DNA of 64,000 nucleotides, from positions 1,860,001-1,924,000 of the forward strand of contig NZ_CP015093.1 in assembly GCF_001975705.1 (NCBI RefSeq). Direction: 5' to 3'. A program made the translations under genes and the position numbers. The DNA is from Salipiger abyssi (GTDB lineage Bacteria; Pseudomonadota; Alphaproteobacteria; Rhodobacterales; Rhodobacteraceae). Positions 53,356 to 62,069 of the stretch are shown here, piece by piece. Numbering within the stretch: position 1 is the stretch's first letter; each line of letters starts with the position of its first letter. The notes beneath the pieces are model-generated. The model was given only the letters and a program-made list of their open reading frames with translations. It made no database searches and was not told the origin of the DNA.

Positions 53356-54173
53356 CCTCGATGGCGGACACTCCGAGCGTGCGGCTTGCGCTGCCGAAGC
53401 TTACCCGCCTGCGCGGTCTCGCCTTCGGGCTGCTGGGTATTGCGGGCCTGCTGGCGCTGTGGTGGCTGGGCGGCTGGGCGGTGGCGAACGATCCCGACAT
53501 GTTCGCCTTTGCCGATTTCGCGCCGGCGCCGACGCTGGCGGCGCTCTGGGATATCCTGCGCTCGGGTGAGGTGTTGGGGATGTCCGGCCCGTCGCTCTAC
53601 CGTGTCGGCGCGGGGCTGGTGATCGCCTGCGCCATCGGGGTGCCGGTGGGGATCGCCATCGGTCGTATCGCGTGGCTGCGCGAGCTGACCAATGTGCCGT
53701 TCCAGTTCCTGCGGATGATCTCTCCGCTGAGCTGGATGCCCATCGCGGTCATGGTCTACGAGACCTGGGACGGCGCGATCATCTTTCTGATCGGTGTGGC
53801 GGCGATCTGGCCGATCCTGTTCAGTACCGCCGCCGGCGTGCGCCGCATCGATCCGAGCTGGCTGAAGGTTGCGCGCAACCTGGGCGCCAATCCGTTCCAC
53901 ATGCTTTTCGTGGTGATCCTGCCTGCCATCGCGGTCGATGTGCTCACCGGCATCCGGCTGGCGCTGGGTGTGGCATGGGTGGTGCTGGTGCCCGCCGAAT
54001 ATCTCGGCGTCACCTCGGGCCTCGGCTACGCGATCAACGATGCCCGCGACACGCTCGATTACTCGCGCCTGGCCGCCGTTGTGGTGGTGATCGGAGTGAT
54101 CGGTTTCGCCCTCGACTATGCCTGCGCGGCTCTCATCAAACGATTCAACTGGGTGCGCGACAGCGCGCACTGA
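53352..54173 (+). CDS. ABC transporter permease (SsuC/NrtB type)
   Basis: A 273-residue permease with about six helices and the coupling loop near WLKVARNLGANPFHMLFVVILP. The start is GTG at 53352, overlapping the upstream stop (GTGA); an in-frame ATG at 53361 is the alternative. It completes the importer. Confidence 0.91.
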   Translation: MTSMADTPSVRLALPKLTRLRGLAFGLLGIAGLLALWWLGGWAVANDPDMFAFADFAPAPTLAALWDILRSGEVLGMSGPSLYRVGAGLVIACAIGVPVGIAIGRIAWLRELTNVPFQFLRMISPLSWMPIAVMVYETWDGAIIFLIGVAAIWPILFSTAAGVRRIDPSWLKVARNLGANPFHMLFVVILPAIAVDVLTGIRLALGVAWVVLVPAEYLGVTSGLGYAINDARDTLDYSRLAAVVVVIGVIGFALDYACAALIKRFNWVRDSAH

Positions 54174-54210
54174 TCTCGCAACCAGACGATATTCCAAGAA
54201 GGAGGAAACC

Positions 54211-54747
54211 ATGTCTGAACCCGCAACCGCTCTGACCGGCTGCCTTGCGCCGATCGACAAGACCGGGCTCGACGGCCTGATCGAGCAGGGCAAGGCCAAC
54301 CCCAATGCCGTCAAGACACTCAAATGCAAGACCGTTGCCGAGGGCCGCTTCCGTCACGCCAACTATATCCGCGATCTGGAACCCTATATCGTCGATGAGC
54401 CGCCGGGGCTGCTGGGCGACGACACTGCGCCGAATCCGTCCGAGGCCTCGCTGGCCGCGCTGGGCTCCTGTGTTGCCGTCGGCCTGCACGCCAATGCCAT
54501 CGCCCGCGGCATCACCATCCAGTCGCTGGAGCTGGCACTCGAGGGCGATCTGAACATTACCGCCGTGTGGGGCACGGGCGATGTGTCGGAAAAGCCGGTG
54601 GGCTTCACCGATGTGCGCATCAAGGTCGATATGAAGGCCGACTGCCCGCAGGAAGAAATCGACGCGCTGATCGCTCATGTGATCCAGTGGTCGCCGGTGT
54701 TCAATACCTTCTCGCGGCCCGTGAACATGGTCGCCGAGGCGGTCTGA
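54211..54747 (+). CDS. OsmC/Ohr-family protein
   Basis: A 178-residue OsmC-fold protein with two conserved cysteines (ALGSCVAVGLHANA near residue 87, KADCPQEEID near 143), the pattern of thiol peroxidases acting on organic hydroperoxides. An AAGGAGG ribosome site precedes the ATG. Following an importer and preceding a flavoprotein, it may handle a peroxide or a sulfur intermediate of the pathway. Confidence 0.9.
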   Translation: MSEPATALTGCLAPIDKTGLDGLIEQGKANPNAVKTLKCKTVAEGRFRHANYIRDLEPYIVDEPPGLLGDDTAPNPSEASLAALGSCVAVGLHANAIARGITIQSLELALEGDLNITAVWGTGDVSEKPVGFTDVRIKVDMKADCPQEEIDALIAHVIQWSPVFNTFSRPVNMVAEAV

Positions 54748-54756
54748 CCCGCTTTT

Positions 54757-54786
54757 CCGCCCCCGCCCCGCGCGGCGCGGGGGCGG
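54757..54786 (+). terminator. strong intercistronic hairpin
   Basis: A 10-bp stem CCGCCCCCGC / GCGGGGGCGG followed by CCTTTCCC, placed between the osmC stop and the flavoprotein gene. It may attenuate downstream expression. Confidence 0.6.
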
Positions 54787-54830
54787 CCTTTCCCACCCGT
54801 CCCGCCATGCCCGCCCCAGGAGCCCCCGAC

Positions 54831-55934
54831 ATGAACATCGCGACCCCCCTGAACGTGGTCGATTTCGAGGCCATCGAACGGATTTCCAAATCCGAACTCG
54901 CGCCCATCGCCCGCAAGATCGACGAAGAGCGGATCTATCCCGAAGAGATCATGCGCGCCATGGGTGCGGCCGGCGCCTACGGCACGCATCTGGGCGGCAG
55001 CGACGCGGCGACCGATCTGTCTGAGGCGATCCTCGCCATGGCCAAAGCCTCGGAAACCTGCCTTTCGACCGGTTTCTGCATGTGGTGCCAGGATGCGCTG
55101 GCCTGGTACATCGCCTCTTCGGGCAATGACTGGTTGAAAGCCAACATCCTTCCCGGCGTGGCCAGGGGGGAGATCCTCGGTGGCACCGGCATGTCGAACC
55201 CGATGAAATCCATCGCCGAGATCGAGCCCCTGCGCCTCAAGGGCAAGCGGGTCGAGGGCGGCTATCAGGTCAAGGGCCTGCTGCCCTGGGTCTCGAACCT
55301 GTCGGAAGGCGGCTATTTCGGCGTGATGTTCTCGGTCGAGGAGGGCGATACGGCCAAGACCGTGATGGCCATCGCCGAGGCTGACGAGGCCAAGGGCGTG
55401 AAGCTGAAGCTCGACCACGATTTCGTTGCCATGGGCGGCACGGCGACCGTCAACGTGCAGTTCCGCGACGTCTTTATCCCCGACGAGCAGGTCATCGGCG
55501 ACCCGGCGCCCGCCTTTATCAAGCGTATCCGCGGCGGCTTTGTGCTGATGCAATGCGGCATGGCTGCGGGCATGATCAAGAGCGCCATCGAGCTGATGGA
55601 GCAGGTCGAGAAGCCGCTGGGCCATGTAAACAGGTATCTCGACAAGCAGCCTGCCGATTTCCGGCAAGCGTATGACGCGCTTGTGGCCGAGGTGCTGGCG
55701 CTTGCGAAAACGCCGTATGACGACGGCCCCGACTACTGGAGGCGGGTGCTACAGGCCCGTCTGACCGGTGGCGAGCTGTCCGTCGAGGCGGCGCATTATG
55801 CCATGCTGCATTGCGGCGCGCGCGGCTATGTCAGCCAGGGCGCGGCGCAGCGGCGCCTGCGCGAAGCCTATTTCGTGGCCATCGTGACACCGGCGACCAA
55901 GCACCTGCGCAAGATGCTGGCCGAACTCGGCTGA
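54831..55934 (+). CDS. acyl-CoA dehydrogenase-fold flavoprotein of the cyanase cluster
   Basis: A 367-residue protein with the three-part ACAD fold: an N-terminal helical domain (about 1-115), a beta domain (about 120-210; YQVKGLLPWVSNLSEGG, FVAMGGTATVNVQFRDVFIP) and C-terminal helices. The usual catalytic-Glu region of acyl-CoA dehydrogenases is not evident. Related flavin-dependent monooxygenases (DszC/SfnB type) use this fold to cleave sulfur or nitrogen compounds, and an oxidative role fits the cyanase neighbour. The ATG at 54831 has AGGAG about eight bases upstream. Confidence 0.85.
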   Translation: MNIATPLNVVDFEAIERISKSELAPIARKIDEERIYPEEIMRAMGAAGAYGTHLGGSDAATDLSEAILAMAKASETCLSTGFCMWCQDALAWYIASSGNDWLKANILPGVARGEILGGTGMSNPMKSIAEIEPLRLKGKRVEGGYQVKGLLPWVSNLSEGGYFGVMFSVEEGDTAKTVMAIAEADEAKGVKLKLDHDFVAMGGTATVNVQFRDVFIPDEQVIGDPAPAFIKRIRGGFVLMQCGMAAGMIKSAIELMEQVEKPLGHVNRYLDKQPADFRQAYDALVAEVLALAKTPYDDGPDYWRRVLQARLTGGELSVEAAHYAMLHCGARGYVSQGAAQRRLREAYFVAIVTPATKHLRKMLAELG

Positions 55935-56020
55935 GATGTGCGCGCACCCGCCGGGTCATGCGCCGGGAGGGCGCAGCCGGCATTCGTGATCTATCAACAA
56001 CCTGAATGGAGACCATCGCA

Positions 56021-56473
56021 ATGACCACCCGTGCCGAGCTGACCGAGAAAATCGTCGCGCACAAGACCTTCAACGACATCAAATGGGCCGATGTGGCCGC
56101 TGCTGTCGGCCAGTCGAAGGAATGGACGACCGCCGCATTGATGGGTCAGATCTCGCTCACCAAGGAGCAGATCGAGAAGGCCGGCAACGCCATGGGGCTG
56201 AACTTCTCGGACGAGGAAACCGCGCTGTTGATGACCGTGCCATATCGCGGGTCGCTGCCCAGTGCGGTGCCCACCGATCCGCTGATCTACCGCCTGTATG
56301 AGGTGGTGAATGTCTATGGCACCACCATGAAGGCGCTGATCGAGGAGGAGTTCGGCGACGGCATCATGTCGGCCATCGACTTCACCATGGACATCTCGCG
56401 TACCGAAGACCCCAAGGGCGATCGGGTAAAGATCGTGCTCGATGGCAAGTTCCTTCCCTACAAAATGTACTGA
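56021..56473 (+). CDS. cynS: cyanate hydratase (cyanase)
   Basis: A 150-residue enzyme that converts cyanate and bicarbonate to carbamate, which gives ammonia and CO2. The active-site residues align with E. coli CynS at a constant offset of five: Arg91, Glu94 (YRLYEVVNVYG) and Ser117 (GIMSAIDF). An N-terminal helix-turn-helix-like domain precedes them. The start at 56021 has GGAG eight bases upstream. Last gene of the cluster, with a terminator after it. Confidence 0.97.
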   Translation: MTTRAELTEKIVAHKTFNDIKWADVAAAVGQSKEWTTAALMGQISLTKEQIEKAGNAMGLNFSDEETALLMTVPYRGSLPSAVPTDPLIYRLYEVVNVYGTTMKALIEEEFGDGIMSAIDFTMDISRTEDPKGDRVKIVLDGKFLPYKMY

Positions 56474-56483
56474 GCCACGATAC

Positions 56484-56513
56484 GGGGCGGCGCGGGCCGC
56501 CCCTGTCTCTTGT
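56484..56513 (+). terminator. rho-independent terminator after cynS
   Basis: Stem GGGGCGGC / GCCGCCCC with a 4-nt loop followed by TGTCTCTTGT, 10 bp after the cynS stop. Confidence 0.8.
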
Positions 56514-56656
56514 AGCGGAGCGCGAATCCCTGCGCGCAGAGTGGGCACCCAGAGTTAATCTGAGGGCCACACAGGGCATGCCGCACCGCAGAATCACCCG
56601 GTGATTCTATCTGGGGTTGAGTTCTGTCGGTTCGGCGAAAAGATAATGACCGAAAA

Positions 56657-56674
56657 TGTGGCACAAGAATGGCG
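56657..56674 (+). promoter_or_regulatory. TGTGGCACAA motif, copy 1
   Basis: TGTGGCACAAGAATGGCG, matched at 14 of 18 positions by TGTGGCACAATCGTGACG upstream of the RTX gene. GG and GC are spaced ten bases apart, as in sigma-54 sites, but the -12 part is poor. Confidence 0.35.
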
Positions 56675-56690
56675 AAATCTTCTGGATTGT

Positions 56691-56726
56691 CGCAAAGTTG
56701 TGTTTCACATTTGACTAAACTTTGCG
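56691..56726. promoter_or_regulatory. 9-bp inverted repeat upstream of EPS genes
   Basis: CGCAAAGTT and AACTTTGCG separated by 18 nt, perfect over 9 bp. It could be a regulator site or an RNA hairpin in the leader. Confidence 0.4.
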
Positions 56727-57036
56727 CAGGGCGGTACGACCTGAATTAGAATTATGCTACGCCGCAGAAATTTTCCGGTTCAATCATGCCGGGGTAAGCT
56801 GGGAGTTTCAATAGAAGCTTCTGAAAGGTAACGATTAATTTTAAGAGCCAGTCAATCTTTGGAGGAAGCTGGATTTTATTAATGGCTGTGTCTGGATGCT
56901 CATCGCCCTGTAAGGTGAGGGTAAGACGTCGCGCTTCTGTTTGTGCGGGCCATTTCAAAAAGATTTCAGGGCAGGATAAACCTGCCGGTCCCTACGAGCA
57001 GTCGAAGTTTGGATGTTAAGTAATTGGGATATCGTC

Positions 57037-57717
57037 ATGTCAGATACTTCGACGAATTCGACCAATCTAGAACCCTACGAGATCGCCGCCGGCGTCAAGA
57101 GTGAGCGCTTCTATCACGGTTTCGCAAAGCGACCGTTCGATTTGTTCCTCGCGGCGCTGATGCTGCCGATTCTCGTGCCGGTGATCGCCCTGCTCTATGT
57201 GGCGGTCCGTCTTGAGGGCGGGCCGGGCTTTTTCGGACACCACCGGGTCGGGCGCAACGGGCAGGTGTTCCGCTGCTGGAAGATCCGCACCATGGTGCCG
57301 GACGCGAAGGAGCGGCTGGAGCATTTGTTGGCCAATGACCCGCAGGCACGCGCCGAGTGGGAAAGCGACCGCAAGTTGCGCAATGACCCGCGTGTCACCC
57401 GCCTGGGTGCGTTCCTGCGCAAGAGCTCGCTCGACGAGCTGCCGCAGATCTGGAACGTTCTGAAGGGCGAAATGAGCCTTATCGGACCGCGTCCGGTGAC
57501 CGCGCCGGAGCTGGAGCGCTACGGCGGTCACAAGTGGATTTACCAGTCCATGCGTCCGGGGATCACCGGGCTCTGGCAGGTCTCGGGCCGCAACGAGGTC
57601 AGCTATGACGAGCGGGTCCAGCTTGATGCGAATTACTTCCGGGAGCTTTCGCTCGTGTCGGATGTTCGTATTCTCCTCCAGACCGTCGGCGCCGTGCTGA
57701 ACCGTACCGGGTGCTGA
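57037..57717 (+). CDS. exopolysaccharide-initiating sugar transferase (ExoY/WbaP type)
   Basis: A 226-residue membrane enzyme that transfers a sugar-1-phosphate to undecaprenyl phosphate to begin polysaccharide assembly. It has one membrane segment (about 30-58) and the catalytic motifs GRNGQVFRCWKIRTM, DELPQIWNVLKGEMSLIGPRP and RPGITGLWQVSGRN. ExoY of Sinorhizobium has the same length. The start is taken at 57037 (MSDTST); an ATG at 57013 is possible. Confidence 0.94.
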   Translation: MSDTSTNSTNLEPYEIAAGVKSERFYHGFAKRPFDLFLAALMLPILVPVIALLYVAVRLEGGPGFFGHHRVGRNGQVFRCWKIRTMVPDAKERLEHLLANDPQARAEWESDRKLRNDPRVTRLGAFLRKSSLDELPQIWNVLKGEMSLIGPRPVTAPELERYGGHKWIYQSMRPGITGLWQVSGRNEVSYDERVQLDANYFRELSLVSDVRILLQTVGAVLNRTGC

Positions 57718-57729
57718 GACGGCGCCCAT

Positions 57730-57759
57730 CACCCGCCGGGCGTTCGTGGCCGGCGGGTG
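57730..57759 (+). terminator. hairpin after sugar transferase
   Basis: Perfect 10-bp stem CACCCGCCGG / CCGGCGGGTG with a 10-nt loop, 13 bp after the sugar transferase stop. No T-tract, so it may attenuate rather than end transcription. Confidence 0.55.
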
Positions 57760-57894
57760 GCACGGGAAGGCTGAGCGGTCTTCCGGAATGACAACGCGAC
57801 GCGGGCGGCCTATCCGCCCGGTCTGTCCGCGACGGTGTTTTGCGGGCTATCAGTCCGCCGACAGAGGCGGCAAAGACAGGACGGAAGAAGCGTG

Positions 57895-59139
57895 ATGACG
57901 GCATCGGGTGCTGGGCTGGGTATCGCAAGACAGGTGCTGGCCGCTCTGATCTTGTCTCTGATGATTTCGGTGGCCGCGATGACGGTCGCCAGCGCCGAAC
58001 CCTATCGCCTCGTGGCCGGGGATCGCCTGACCGTGGGCTTTGTGGCCCAGGGGCTGACCGAAGAGATCCCGATCGATATCGACGGCCAAATCCGGCTTTC
58101 GGAGCTGGGTGGCCTGACGGTCACCGGGCTGACTCTGGACGAGGCGGAAACGCGGATCGCGGAAAGCGTCGAAGAGGCCGGCCTTTACATCAATGCGCGG
58201 GTCTCGCTCGCGGTGGAGAGCTATGCTCCGATCATCGTCGCCGGCGATGTCACGCGGCCCGGAAGCTTTTCCTATATCCCCGGAATGACCGTGAGCGCGG
58301 CACTGGCACTGTCCGGCGGCAGCCAGGCCGCCGGGGTCAGCCGTTTCGAGATCGACCGGGCGCGCACCGAGGTCGAGGGCTCGCTGAAGCGGCTGAATCT
58401 CCAGATCGCCGCCTCCGTGGCCCGTGTGGCGCGGTTCGAGGCGCTGATTGAAGGGTCGTCGGACTATGTTCTGTCGGAGAGCCTGCGCTCGGTGATCCCG
58501 GCGCCCGGCGCGGTCGATCTCGATGCGCTGACCAGCGCCGAAGCGGAGTTGCTGACCAACGCGATTGAGCGCGGAGAAGAGCTGCTCGGGTTCTGGGAGG
58601 AGGAGATCTCCTCCATCGAAACGCAGCAGGCGCTGTTCGATCAGCGGATCGAGGTGCAGAACGAGATCGTGGCGAGCGTGGCTGCGGATCTCGACACGGC
58701 CCAGGATCTGCGCGACCGCGGATTGCAGACCGCCTCACGGCTTTCGACGGTGGAGCAGCGCGACGCCGATGCAAGGGCGCGGGCGCTGGAGTTGGAATCC
58801 GCGCAGATCCGTGCCGCCCAGGCGATTTCCGATGCCAGGCGCGCCAGGTCTCAATTCCTGTCGAGTCGGCGCAGCGATGCGCTGGCGGCCTTGCAGGAGG
58901 TCAGGATCGGTCTGGACGAGGCGCAATTGCGCTATGCCCAAGGGCTGGAGCAGCTGGCGCTGTTGACGGGTGGCAATATGGGCACGCTGCTGTTTTCGGA
59001 TGCCATCGAGACCCGTTTCCAGATCCAGAGCCTGCGCGAGGGTCGCGAAAACCTGACGCAAATCACCCCGCAGACCCGGTTGCTGCCCGGCGACACGCTG
59101 TTTGTGGTGCTCGAGCCGGTTGGTGCCGCCGCGAACTGA
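57895..59139 (+). CDS. polysaccharide export protein (Wza/ExoF type)
   Basis: A 414-residue periplasmic/outer-membrane export protein. Signal peptide near residues 1-36 (ending TVASA-EPY), a polysaccharide-export domain (YRLVAGDRLTVGFVAQG), an SLBB-type domain (IIVAGDVTRPGSFSYIPG), and a long coiled coil (about 220-330). The coiled-coil insertion is the ExoF/OpxA layout. The ATG at 57895 follows GGAAGAAG. Together with the sugar transferase it belongs to a cluster for a secreted polysaccharide. Confidence 0.9.
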   Translation: MTASGAGLGIARQVLAALILSLMISVAAMTVASAEPYRLVAGDRLTVGFVAQGLTEEIPIDIDGQIRLSELGGLTVTGLTLDEAETRIAESVEEAGLYINARVSLAVESYAPIIVAGDVTRPGSFSYIPGMTVSAALALSGGSQAAGVSRFEIDRARTEVEGSLKRLNLQIAASVARVARFEALIEGSSDYVLSESLRSVIPAPGAVDLDALTSAEAELLTNAIERGEELLGFWEEEISSIETQQALFDQRIEVQNEIVASVAADLDTAQDLRDRGLQTASRLSTVEQRDADARARALELESAQIRAAQAISDARRARSQFLSSRRSDALAALQEVRIGLDEAQLRYAQGLEQLALLTGGNMGTLLFSDAIETRFQIQSLREGRENLTQITPQTRLLPGDTLFVVLEPVGAAAN

Positions 59140-59333
59140 CATCGCGGACCCGGCGCTTGCGGGCTGCGGTACGACGAAGGAGACCCCGTTGCGGAGCCTC
59201 ACGCCGCCGGCGCATGCGATGACCGGCATTCTTGATTGTCTCACGGGCAGTGTCGGGGTCTGCGCAGGATGCAATCCCGCCCGGAATGCCGGCGGCTCTG
59301 TTTGCTGCCCGCCGGCAAGCGGAGAGGCCTGAC

Positions 59334-60545
59334 ATGGTGCGCGAGCAGAGCCCGGCCATCCGCTGCATGAACGTCAAATACAGTCCCAATCTGGGCGACG
59401 GCTTGCTGTCGGAATGTCTCGAAGCGGCCCTGGTCGGCCACGGGGCGGATCGCGAGGGGACATGGTCGGTCGATCTCGCGGCGCGGGGCGCCTATGGGGA
59501 AAGCATGGCGGGGCGTGGCACGGTCATGACGGTGCTGGACGCGCTGCCGGGACCGCTGCGTCAGTTGGCCGTGAGGCTGCCGCTGGCGGTGCAGAGCCGG
59601 CGGAAATGGCAACCGCATTACGAAACCGGACTGAGCGGAGCGCAGGCCGTCGCGATCGGTGGCGGCAATCTGTTGTCGGATCAGGATCTGAATTTTCCCA
59701 CGAAGCTGGCCCTGGCGCTGCGCTGTGCCCGGGCAGGGGATCTGCCGGCGGCGTTTTATGCCTGCGGCATGGCCGGGCACTGGACCCGCGAGGGTGACCG
59801 CCGCCTGCGCCGGGCCATCGCGGAGCACGCGCCCGCCGCGGTGTTCCTGCGCGATGCGGCATCGAAGGCGCGCTGGGACTCGCGGTTTGCGTCGGAGGCC
59901 GGCTGCGACGCGGTGGTGGTGCGCGATCCGGGGCTGATGGCGTGCGATCTCTACGGGCCGGTGCAGAAAACGGCGGGCGAGGGGCCGCGCATTGGGCTCG
60001 GGCTGATGAGCCATGTCGCGATACGCTACCACGCCGAGGCCCGCATCGGCAGCGACGAGCTGATGCGCTGGTATGTCGATCTGGCGCGGGCGCTGCTGGC
60101 GCGTGGCGCGCGGGTCGTCGCCTTCACCAACGGCGCGCCGGAGGATGTGGCGACCGCGAATGCGCTGGCGCCGCAACTGGGTGCTATGGGGGTCGAAATG
60201 GCCCGGCCACAGGTGCCTGCGGATCTGTCGGCAATTGTCGGAGGCTGCGACGCGATTGTCGCCTATCGGATGCATGCGGTTATCGCGGCCTATTCCCACG
60301 CGGTGCCGGCACTCGCGCTCAGCTGGGACGACAAGCTCGATGCGTTCATGGACTCGGTGGATCGCGCTGACTGGCTCGCCGATCCGTCGGATCTTTCGGC
60401 AGAAGCGGCTGCGGACAGGGCCTTGACGGCGGCACAGGAGGGGGTCGATCCCGCCCGGCATGCCCAGGTGCTCGCGGAGGCGCGCGCCGATGTCAGCAGG
60501 CTTTATGCGACGCTGGCCGGGCGCGCTCCGGTCGCGCGGGCATAA
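59334..60545 (+). CDS. polysaccharide pyruvyl transferase family protein
   Basis: A 403-residue enzyme that would add a pyruvyl ketal to polysaccharide sugars. The family pattern is visible: VKYSPNLGDGLLSECL (about 14-29), AIGGGNLLSDQD and YRMHAVIAAYSHAVPALALSWDDK. It starts 194 bp after the export gene with GGAGAGG before the ATG. Its 3' end overlaps the convergent glycosyltransferase by 43 bp. Confidence 0.88.
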   Translation: MVREQSPAIRCMNVKYSPNLGDGLLSECLEAALVGHGADREGTWSVDLAARGAYGESMAGRGTVMTVLDALPGPLRQLAVRLPLAVQSRRKWQPHYETGLSGAQAVAIGGGNLLSDQDLNFPTKLALALRCARAGDLPAAFYACGMAGHWTREGDRRLRRAIAEHAPAAVFLRDAASKARWDSRFASEAGCDAVVVRDPGLMACDLYGPVQKTAGEGPRIGLGLMSHVAIRYHAEARIGSDELMRWYVDLARALLARGARVVAFTNGAPEDVATANALAPQLGAMGVEMARPQVPADLSAIVGGCDAIVAYRMHAVIAAYSHAVPALALSWDDKLDAFMDSVDRADWLADPSDLSAEAAADRALTAAQEGVDPARHAQVLAEARADVSRLYATLAGRAPVARA

Positions 60546-61738
60546 AGCGCCAGCTGTGCGTCGATCCAGGCGTCGGGTGTCATCGACAGCCCCGCCGTGC
60601 CCGCGTGGCCGAGTCGGCTCATCTCGGCGAGCTGCGCGTCCGGCAGGGCGGCGACCCGTTTCAAAAGCCCTGAAAAGGCCTCGGGGTTGCGGGTGTCGCA
60701 GGCCCAGCCGATGCCTCCGCTGTCGATTTCGTCCGCTAGAAGCGCGCTTTCGGAAAGGATCACGGGCAGGCCGGAGAGCGAGGCTTCCGCCGCCACGAGG
60801 CCGAACGGTTCGGGATAGCGCGACGGCATCACCAGGGCGCGTGCGGTCCGGGCCTCGCGCAGGATCGCGTCCCGCTCCAGCCAGCCGGTAAAGCGAATGC
60901 CCGGATAGCGCGCCGCCAGCGGCTCGCGCAGCGGGCCTTCGCCGACAACGGTGAGCGGCACATCGGCCGCCGCCGCTGCGGCAATCAGCTCCTCGACACC
61001 TTTTTCCGCCTCGACCCGACCGATGAACAGGAACCTGCGGTTCTGCTCTGCCGCGATGCGTGTTTCGGAGAGCGTGCTGGCCGGGTTGCGCAGCGGTATC
61101 AGCCGCTCGTCCGGATATCCCGATGCGGAAAGCCGTGGCGCCATGGCGGGATGAATCATCAGGATTCCCGCCCAAGGCGCCCGGCGCGGCAGGGCGCGCC
61201 GCAGAACGAGCTGGCGTGAAACGCGCCACATCTTCTGGGCATAGCTGCGTTTGTCACAATGGGTCGTCAGGCAGGAGGCTGAAAGCGGCAGGCGGGCGCA
61301 AGGCCGCATGGCCTGATAGTCCATGAAACCGCCATTGGGGCAGGCGAGAAAGAAATCGTGGGCATGGATAAAGACGCGCGGCGCCACCGTCGAGAGCGCG
61401 GCGAACACTGCCGGCGTCAGCGTCTTCGACCAGGAATGCACATGATAGACGGTATCGGGTCCGTCTTCGCGAGCGATGACATCCTCCAGCATCGCCTTGA
61501 CCGCGCTGTTGTAGAGCCCGCGCGTCGCGGCGACATGGGGTGGCGCCTTCATCAGCGGATCGCTGCCGGCGGTGTAGATCCGAACGCCCAGCGCCGCGAG
61601 ATCCTCATTGCCACCGCGATCGGCTGCGGCGAATACCGTGTCGATGCCCCGATCGCGCAGCATGCGGGCCTGCAACAGAGAAAGCCCGGTAGCGCCGCCG
61701 CGCGCAATGCTGGCGTCGTTGACGATGACGGTCTTCAT
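60503..61738 (-). CDS. glycosyltransferase family 4 (GT-B)
   Basis: A 411-residue glycosyltransferase with the donor-binding block RFLFIGRVEAEKGVEELIAA (about 225-245), and PSRYPEPFGLVAAEASLSGLP with the E(X7)E-type catalytic motif. It is encoded opposite to the flanking polysaccharide genes, so it has its own promoter in the gap 61739-62069. Confidence 0.92.
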   Translation of the reverse strand: MKTVIVNDASIARGGATGLSLLQARMLRDRGIDTVFAAADRGGNEDLAALGVRIYTAGSDPLMKAPPHVAATRGLYNSAVKAMLEDVIAREDGPDTVYHVHSWSKTLTPAVFAALSTVAPRVFIHAHDFFLACPNGGFMDYQAMRPCARLPLSASCLTTHCDKRSYAQKMWRVSRQLVLRRALPRRAPWAGILMIHPAMAPRLSASGYPDERLIPLRNPASTLSETRIAAEQNRRFLFIGRVEAEKGVEELIAAAAAADVPLTVVGEGPLREPLAARYPGIRFTGWLERDAILREARTARALVMPSRYPEPFGLVAAEASLSGLPVILSESALLADEIDSGGIGWACDTRNPEAFSGLLKRVAALPDAQLAEMSRLGHAGTAGLSMTPDAWIDAQLALYARATGARPASVA

Positions 61739-62069
61739 GGCGTTGCGCCCCCGTTGCTGCGTCGCAGCGTTGTCTTTCAAGGCATACGGTCCGCCCGGTA
61801 TCAATGCAAGTCGCAACCCGGAAGCCGGTTTTGTCGTCAGGCGAATCGCTTAATCGAAAGGCAGATGTGAATCTCGTTTAAATTGACTCGTGGTGAGCCT
61901 GTTTTTCCCTGAATTGATTAATGGCCGTTTTTGGGCGGTTATTCCGAAACAGTGTCAGTGATTGTTTTCTATTGGCTGCCATTTTTGGGATAAATCCACC
62001 ATTTCCAGAAAATTCTCCGCCAATTGTGGCACAATCGTGACGCTGTATCGTGGGTTTTAGGGGAATGGG
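61739..62069. other. AT-rich gap between glycosyltransferase and RTX gene
   Basis: About 331 bp with low GC and no convincing gene. It holds the TGTGGCACAA motif just before the RTX gene and must carry the promoters of both divergent genes. Confidence 0.5.
62025..62042 (+). promoter_or_regulatory. TGTGGCACAA motif, copy 2
   Basis: TGTGGCACAATCGTGACG, 27 bp upstream of the RTX gene start and related to the site at 56657-56674 upstream of the sugar transferase. Confidence 0.4.

Larger units (their letters stand above)
56474..57036. other. AT-rich gene-free gap before exopolysaccharide genes
   Basis: About 563 bp with clearly lower GC than the flanks. It has the cynS terminator, a TGTGGCACAA site (56657-56674) and a 9-bp inverted repeat CGCAAAGTT / AACTTTGCG (56691-56699 and 56718-56726). 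A 68-codon frame on the minus strand has no recognised product. A long leader for the sugar-transferase gene is possible. Confidence 0.5.

Noticed and set aside
56657..56674. Sigma-54 promoter before the polysaccharide genes
   Set aside because: GG and GC are correctly spaced but the -12 element is poor and the second copy lacks the GC.
56752..56958. A 68-codon minus-strand frame in the AT-rich gap before the sugar transferase
   Set aside because: No ribosome site or recognisable domain; the gap is more likely regulatory. Not excluded as a small gene.
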